From assembly GCA_963708645.1 (NCBI GenBank), contig CAVPTA010000008.1, positions 62,001 through 126,000 of the forward strand: a stretch of 64,000 bases of DNA, read 5' to 3'. Below the pieces are notes generated by a model. It was not told the origin of the DNA, did no database searches, and saw only the letters and a list, made by a program, of their open reading frames with translations. Position numbers and translations under genes: made by a program. This DNA comes from RYN-133 sp963708645. GTDB taxonomy: Bacteria; Actinomycetota; Actinomycetes; Mycobacteriales; Jatrophihabitantaceae. Below are positions 61,338 to 64,000 of the stretch, piece by piece (position 1 is the stretch's first letter; each line of letters starts with the position of its first letter).

Positions 61338-62636
61338 TCAGGTGCCGATGCGCAGGTAGTCGGTGTAGACCCCGAACGCCGACCCGAGCCCGAACCCGGT
61401 CGTCGACACGCGCGCCGCCTTACCCGCCGAGTTCGTCCCGATGACCACGGCGGAGATGATGCGCCCACCCCACGGACCGTTGCCGTCGCGTTTGGTCACC
61501 TGCACCGAGTTGACCGACTTGAGCCCGAAGCTCGCGGCCAGTGATGCTGCGCGCACGCGCTCGTTCTCGTTCAGGTACGGGTCGCCGGACGCGGCGGTGT
61601 CGTACGGATCGTTGCGCCCGATCAGGTACGGCTCACCGCCGTCGACGGTCGCGCCGCCGTTGGACGCCGAGTACTGCGCGAACACCGGTTGGCCGTGGTA
61701 GCGAAGCACTACCCGTCCGTTGCCGCTTGTCGCGGCCGGGTCATCGGTCCAGAGCAAATTGCCGCGGCTGTCGTAGTGCTTCATGCCGCCGTACATCTGG
61801 CACATGCTCGAATCGCAGATGTCGTAGAGGCTGCCTCGGCCGGCGTCGGCGCGGGAGATGTCGGCGTACGTGCGCGCCGCGATCGCCTGCGCCTGCACTG
61901 CAGCGGCCGGCCACGAGGCGGACACCTCGCGCGGGACGGAACCCTGCACGTACTGCTCCAGGTGCACGCGGTTGATCGTCAGCTCACCCGAGCCGTAGCG
62001 CACGGCGCCGACACGGCCGTGGTAGCGCGTCGTCGAGCCGTCCGAGAGCACGGTCTCGACCCAGCCGTAGTCGCTGGCGAAGTCAGCCTGTGAGCGCAGT
62101 CCGGTGCGCAACGTCCGCCACCGCCCTGCGTTCGTGTGGCCCTGGACGGCCAGCCCGGAACCGTTCGGCACCAAGCGGAACTCGTCGTAGCCGCGGGTCG
62201 GCATCGTGCCATACCCGGTCAACGACAGGCCACGCGAGTTCGCGAGCACGGTGGTGTCGCTCGCGGCCACGCTGAGGTAGACCCGGACGATGCTGGCGGG
62301 CAGGGTGGCCAGCCGGGTGCTCGGGTAATAGAAGGCCAGGATCTGATCGGCGGACAGGCCCTTCAGCGCGGCGCCGCGGGCGCCGTACTGGCTCATGCCG
62401 TGGCCGTGGCCGTTGCCGCGCCAGAACACCGTGATGGCGCCCTTCGGCGAGAAGCGCGTGATCTCGGTGCCTGCGGCCACAGGGCGCGCGGGGCGATGGG
62501 CGGTGTCTGGGGTGCCACCGGCGGCGCCGACCCCAGCGACGACCGCAGTGAGACCCACCGTGAGAACGGCGGAACTCAATGCGGCCGCCAGCCGGCGGCG
62601 GTGCAGGCCGGTGGGCAATGCGCGCGGGGGACGCAT
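61338..62636 (-). CDS. Secreted SpoIID/LytB-domain protein
   Basis: 432 residues with signal sequence (LAAALSSAVLTVGLTAVVAG). N-terminal FWRGNGHGHGMSQYGARGAA and LSADQILAFYYP, central SpoIID core NRVHLEQYVQGSVPREVSAS with the catalytic-type Glu, then QAQAIAARTYADI and SNGGATVDGGEPYL. SpoIID lyses glycan strands without stem peptides in Bacillus; in actinobacteria such proteins are wall-turnover factors. AGGAAG precedes ATG 62636. It diverges from the LCP gene. Confidence 0.92.
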   Translation of the reverse strand: MRPPRALPTGLHRRRLAAALSSAVLTVGLTAVVAGVGAAGGTPDTAHRPARPVAAGTEITRFSPKGAITVFWRGNGHGHGMSQYGARGAALKGLSADQILAFYYPSTRLATLPASIVRVYLSVAASDTTVLANSRGLSLTGYGTMPTRGYDEFRLVPNGSGLAVQGHTNAGRWRTLRTGLRSQADFASDYGWVETVLSDGSTTRYHGRVGAVRYGSGELTINRVHLEQYVQGSVPREVSASWPAAAVQAQAIAARTYADISRADAGRGSLYDICDSSMCQMYGGMKHYDSRGNLLWTDDPAATSGNGRVVLRYHGQPVFAQYSASNGGATVDGGEPYLIGRNDPYDTAASGDPYLNENERVRAASLAASFGLKSVNSVQVTKRDGNGPWGGRIISAVVIGTNSAGKAARVSTTGFGLGSAFGVYTDYLRIGT

Positions 62637-62660
62637 AGCACAACTTCCTGTCGTTGGTGA

Positions 62661-62686
62661 GCGACACGCCGGGGAGTACGTGTCGC
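62661..62686. promoter_or_regulatory. Inverted repeat upstream of the SpoIID/LytB gene
   Basis: GCGACACG (62661-62668) pairs with CGTGTCGC (62679-62686), perfect 8-base arms with a 10-base loop, in the leader of the SpoIID/LytB gene and opposite the LCP promoter. It could be a regulator site for the divergent wall genes or a leader hairpin. Confidence 0.5.
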
Positions 62687-62824
62687 GATCCGAGCGTAAG
62701 CACAGAAGTCCCAGAAATCTAGACCTCTCACTTGCGCAACATGGACAAACGCCAACTTAACTCAGACGGCACGCCGGTGCGGCACCCGAATTCATCCGCC
62801 GGGCGCACCTAACCTGGCCGGGAG

Positions 62825-64000
62825 ATGACTGTTCCGGACGACGCTCGGGCCGATCGTGGCGCCCGTGCCCGCTACCGCCGCGGCACGGTGGCACGCCTGG
62901 TCGCGGCCTCGGTCGCCTTCGTCGTCTTGATCGTCAGTGGCTACGCGTGGGCGCAATTTCGCAACTTCACCAACAGCGTCCCGCACGGCGCGGGGGTGCC
63001 GGCGCTGGTGGGCGCCGATGCGGACGGACCGGCCCAGGACATCCTGCTGATCGGCAACGACAGCCGGGCCGGCGCGACGCCGGCCGAGCTCACCGCGCTG
63101 CACACCGGGCACGACCTGACGACCGTCAACACCGACACGATGATGGTGCTGCACGTGCCCGTCGACGGCGGGAAGCCGTCGATCATCTCGTTCCCGCGCG
63201 ACTCGTGGGTGACCATCCCCGGCTACGGCAAGGGCAAGCTGAACTCCGCCTACAGCGACGCCTACAACGCGGCACGCGATCATCACGCGAGCGAGCGGGC
63301 TGCCGAGAGCGCGGGCGTGCTGCTGACGCTGCGCACGCTCTCGCAACTGAGCGGCCTGCACATCGATCACTACGTCCAGATCAACCTGCTCGGCTTCTAC
63401 CGCATCAGCGAGGCCATCGGTGGCGTGCAGATCTGCCTGCTGCACGCCCAGAACTCGCACACCGAGACCGGCGGCAACGGCCCCGGCTACTCGGGCATCA
63501 ACCTGCCGGCCGGCGTCTCGACCATCAAGGGCGAGCAGGCGCTCGCATTCGTACGGCAACGCCACGGGCTGCCGCACGGCGACCTCGACCGCATCCGCCG
63601 TCAGCAGGACTTCCTCGCTGCCGCGTTCCACAAGATCGCTTCGGCCGGCGTGCTGCTCAACCCGTTCAAGCTGCACAACCTGCTGACCGCGGTGAGCTCG
63701 TCGCTGCTCACCGATCCGTCCCTCGACCTGCTCTCGCTCGCGCGGTCGTTCGAGTTGCTGTCGGCCGGCTCCATCTCGTTCGAGACGTTGCCGAACAACG
63801 GACCGCAGGTCATCTATCCGGACGGTGTCGAGACCGCGATCGTCGAGGTCGACTACGCCGCCATACCGAGCTTCATCGACGCCATCCTCGGCCGCAGCCC
63901 CAACCTGAGCAAGATCGTGCCTGCTTCCCCCGAGACGGTCACCGCCGACGTCCTCAACGGCACGGACATCACCCGCCTGGCCTCCCGCAATGCTGCGGCG
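62825..64000 (+). CDS. LytR-CpsA-Psr (LCP) family wall-polymer ligase, partial (runs off right edge)
   Basis: 392 codons are visible. A basic cytoplasmic start (RARYRRGTVARL), one membrane helix (VAASVAFVVLIVSGYAWA), then the LCP domain: DILLIGNDSRAG, NTDTMMVLHVPVD, ISFPRDSWVTIPGYG with the catalytic Arg-Asp, and ALAFVRQRHGLPHGDLDRIR with the second arginine pair. The last residues VTADVLNGTDITRLASRNAA begin a LytR_C domain. LCP enzymes join arabinogalactan or teichoic polymers to peptidoglycan. LCP near fbiA/fbiB also occurs in mycobacteria. Confidence 0.93.
   Translation, partial: MTVPDDARADRGARARYRRGTVARLVAASVAFVVLIVSGYAWAQFRNFTNSVPHGAGVPALVGADADGPAQDILLIGNDSRAGATPAELTALHTGHDLTTVNTDTMMVLHVPVDGGKPSIISFPRDSWVTIPGYGKGKLNSAYSDAYNAARDHHASERAAESAGVLLTLRTLSQLSGLHIDHYVQINLLGFYRISEAIGGVQICLLHAQNSHTETGGNGPGYSGINLPAGVSTIKGEQALAFVRQRHGLPHGDLDRIRRQQDFLAAAFHKIASAGVLLNPFKLHNLLTAVSSSLLTDPSLDLLSLARSFELLSAGSISFETLPNNGPQVIYPDGVETAIVEVDYAAIPSFIDAILGRSPNLSKIVPASPETVTADVLNGTDITRLASRNAAA

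Noticed and set aside
1..64000. tRNA, rRNA, riboswitch or insertion-sequence features
   Set aside because: Read for cloverleaf ends, rRNA cores and transposase motifs (DDE, HUH) and found none convincing; a covariance-model search would be decisive.

Overview
The window is a GC-rich, densely coded actinobacterial chromosome segment. The lineage markers are a WhiB protein, the F420 genes fbiA/fbiB, LytR-CpsA-Psr (LCP) and SpoIID/LytB cell-wall proteins, a SARP/AfsR-type regulator, mycothiol-type DinB proteins, and the sigE-rseA-htrA-tatB-mrp neighbourhood known from mycobacteria and relatives. A non-mycobacterial member of the Frankiales/Jatrophihabitans part of Actinomycetota would fit, but the genus is a guess. 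There is no plasmid, phage, CRISPR, rRNA or tRNA signal.

Layout. 1-1860 (minus): DUF1003 protein, low-molecular-weight phosphatase, fructosamine-kinase-like protein and an MmcQ/YjbR protein, with a 69-base palindrome between the last two. 1908-7603 (minus): a tightly overlapping run of a receiver/FAD-reductase fusion, a cNMP-domain histidine kinase, a UBP-type zinc finger and a FUSC membrane protein. 7657-11546: an Lrp/AsnC regulator divergent from branched-chain 2-oxoacid dehydrogenase E1a-E1b-E2. 11768-16274: a 969-residue SARP regulator facing a secreted beta-rich protein. 16421-21375 (minus): a Tad/Flp pilus operon without visible TadZ or prepilin peptidase. 21643-23942: hemerythrin, MalY-type aminotransferase, WhiB. 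24182-26990: a meta-cleavage lower pathway (dienoate hydratase divergent from acetaldehyde dehydrogenase and hydroxyoxovalerate aldolase) with a perfect KstR-type operator between the arms, which points to steroid degradation. 27008-41981: a metabolic and transport region with two DHA2 transporters, an OafA-type acyltransferase, an acyl-CoA dehydrogenase, a secreted CocE-type hydrolase and a CoA-ester lyase. 42088-55977: the mrp/tatB/htrA/rseA/sigE/O-methyltransferase neighbourhood, with a hairpin-bracketed AbiEi/DUF559-like gene between mrp and tatB. 56007-64000: fbiA, an unusual CofE-Nudix fusion in the fbiB position, a serine hydrolase, AlkA-type glycosylase, a nucleotidyltransferase, DinB, SpoIID/LytB and the start of an LCP gene.

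A striking property is that about a dozen conserved genes are broken by single-base frameshifts, mostly extra bases and often in GGG, CCC or GCGC runs. They cluster at 0.7-1.2, 8-10, 25.7, 42-43, 48-53 and 59 kb, while other stretches of 15 kb or more are clean. Sequencing or assembly indels are the simplest explanation. I therefore give whole-gene spans for these genes and state where each frame breaks.

Most credible leads for new biology: the AbiEi/DUF559 gene between twin hairpins, the kinase/reductase/UBP-finger module, the CofE-Nudix fusion that lacks the usual F420 reductase domain, and the KstR-type operator.
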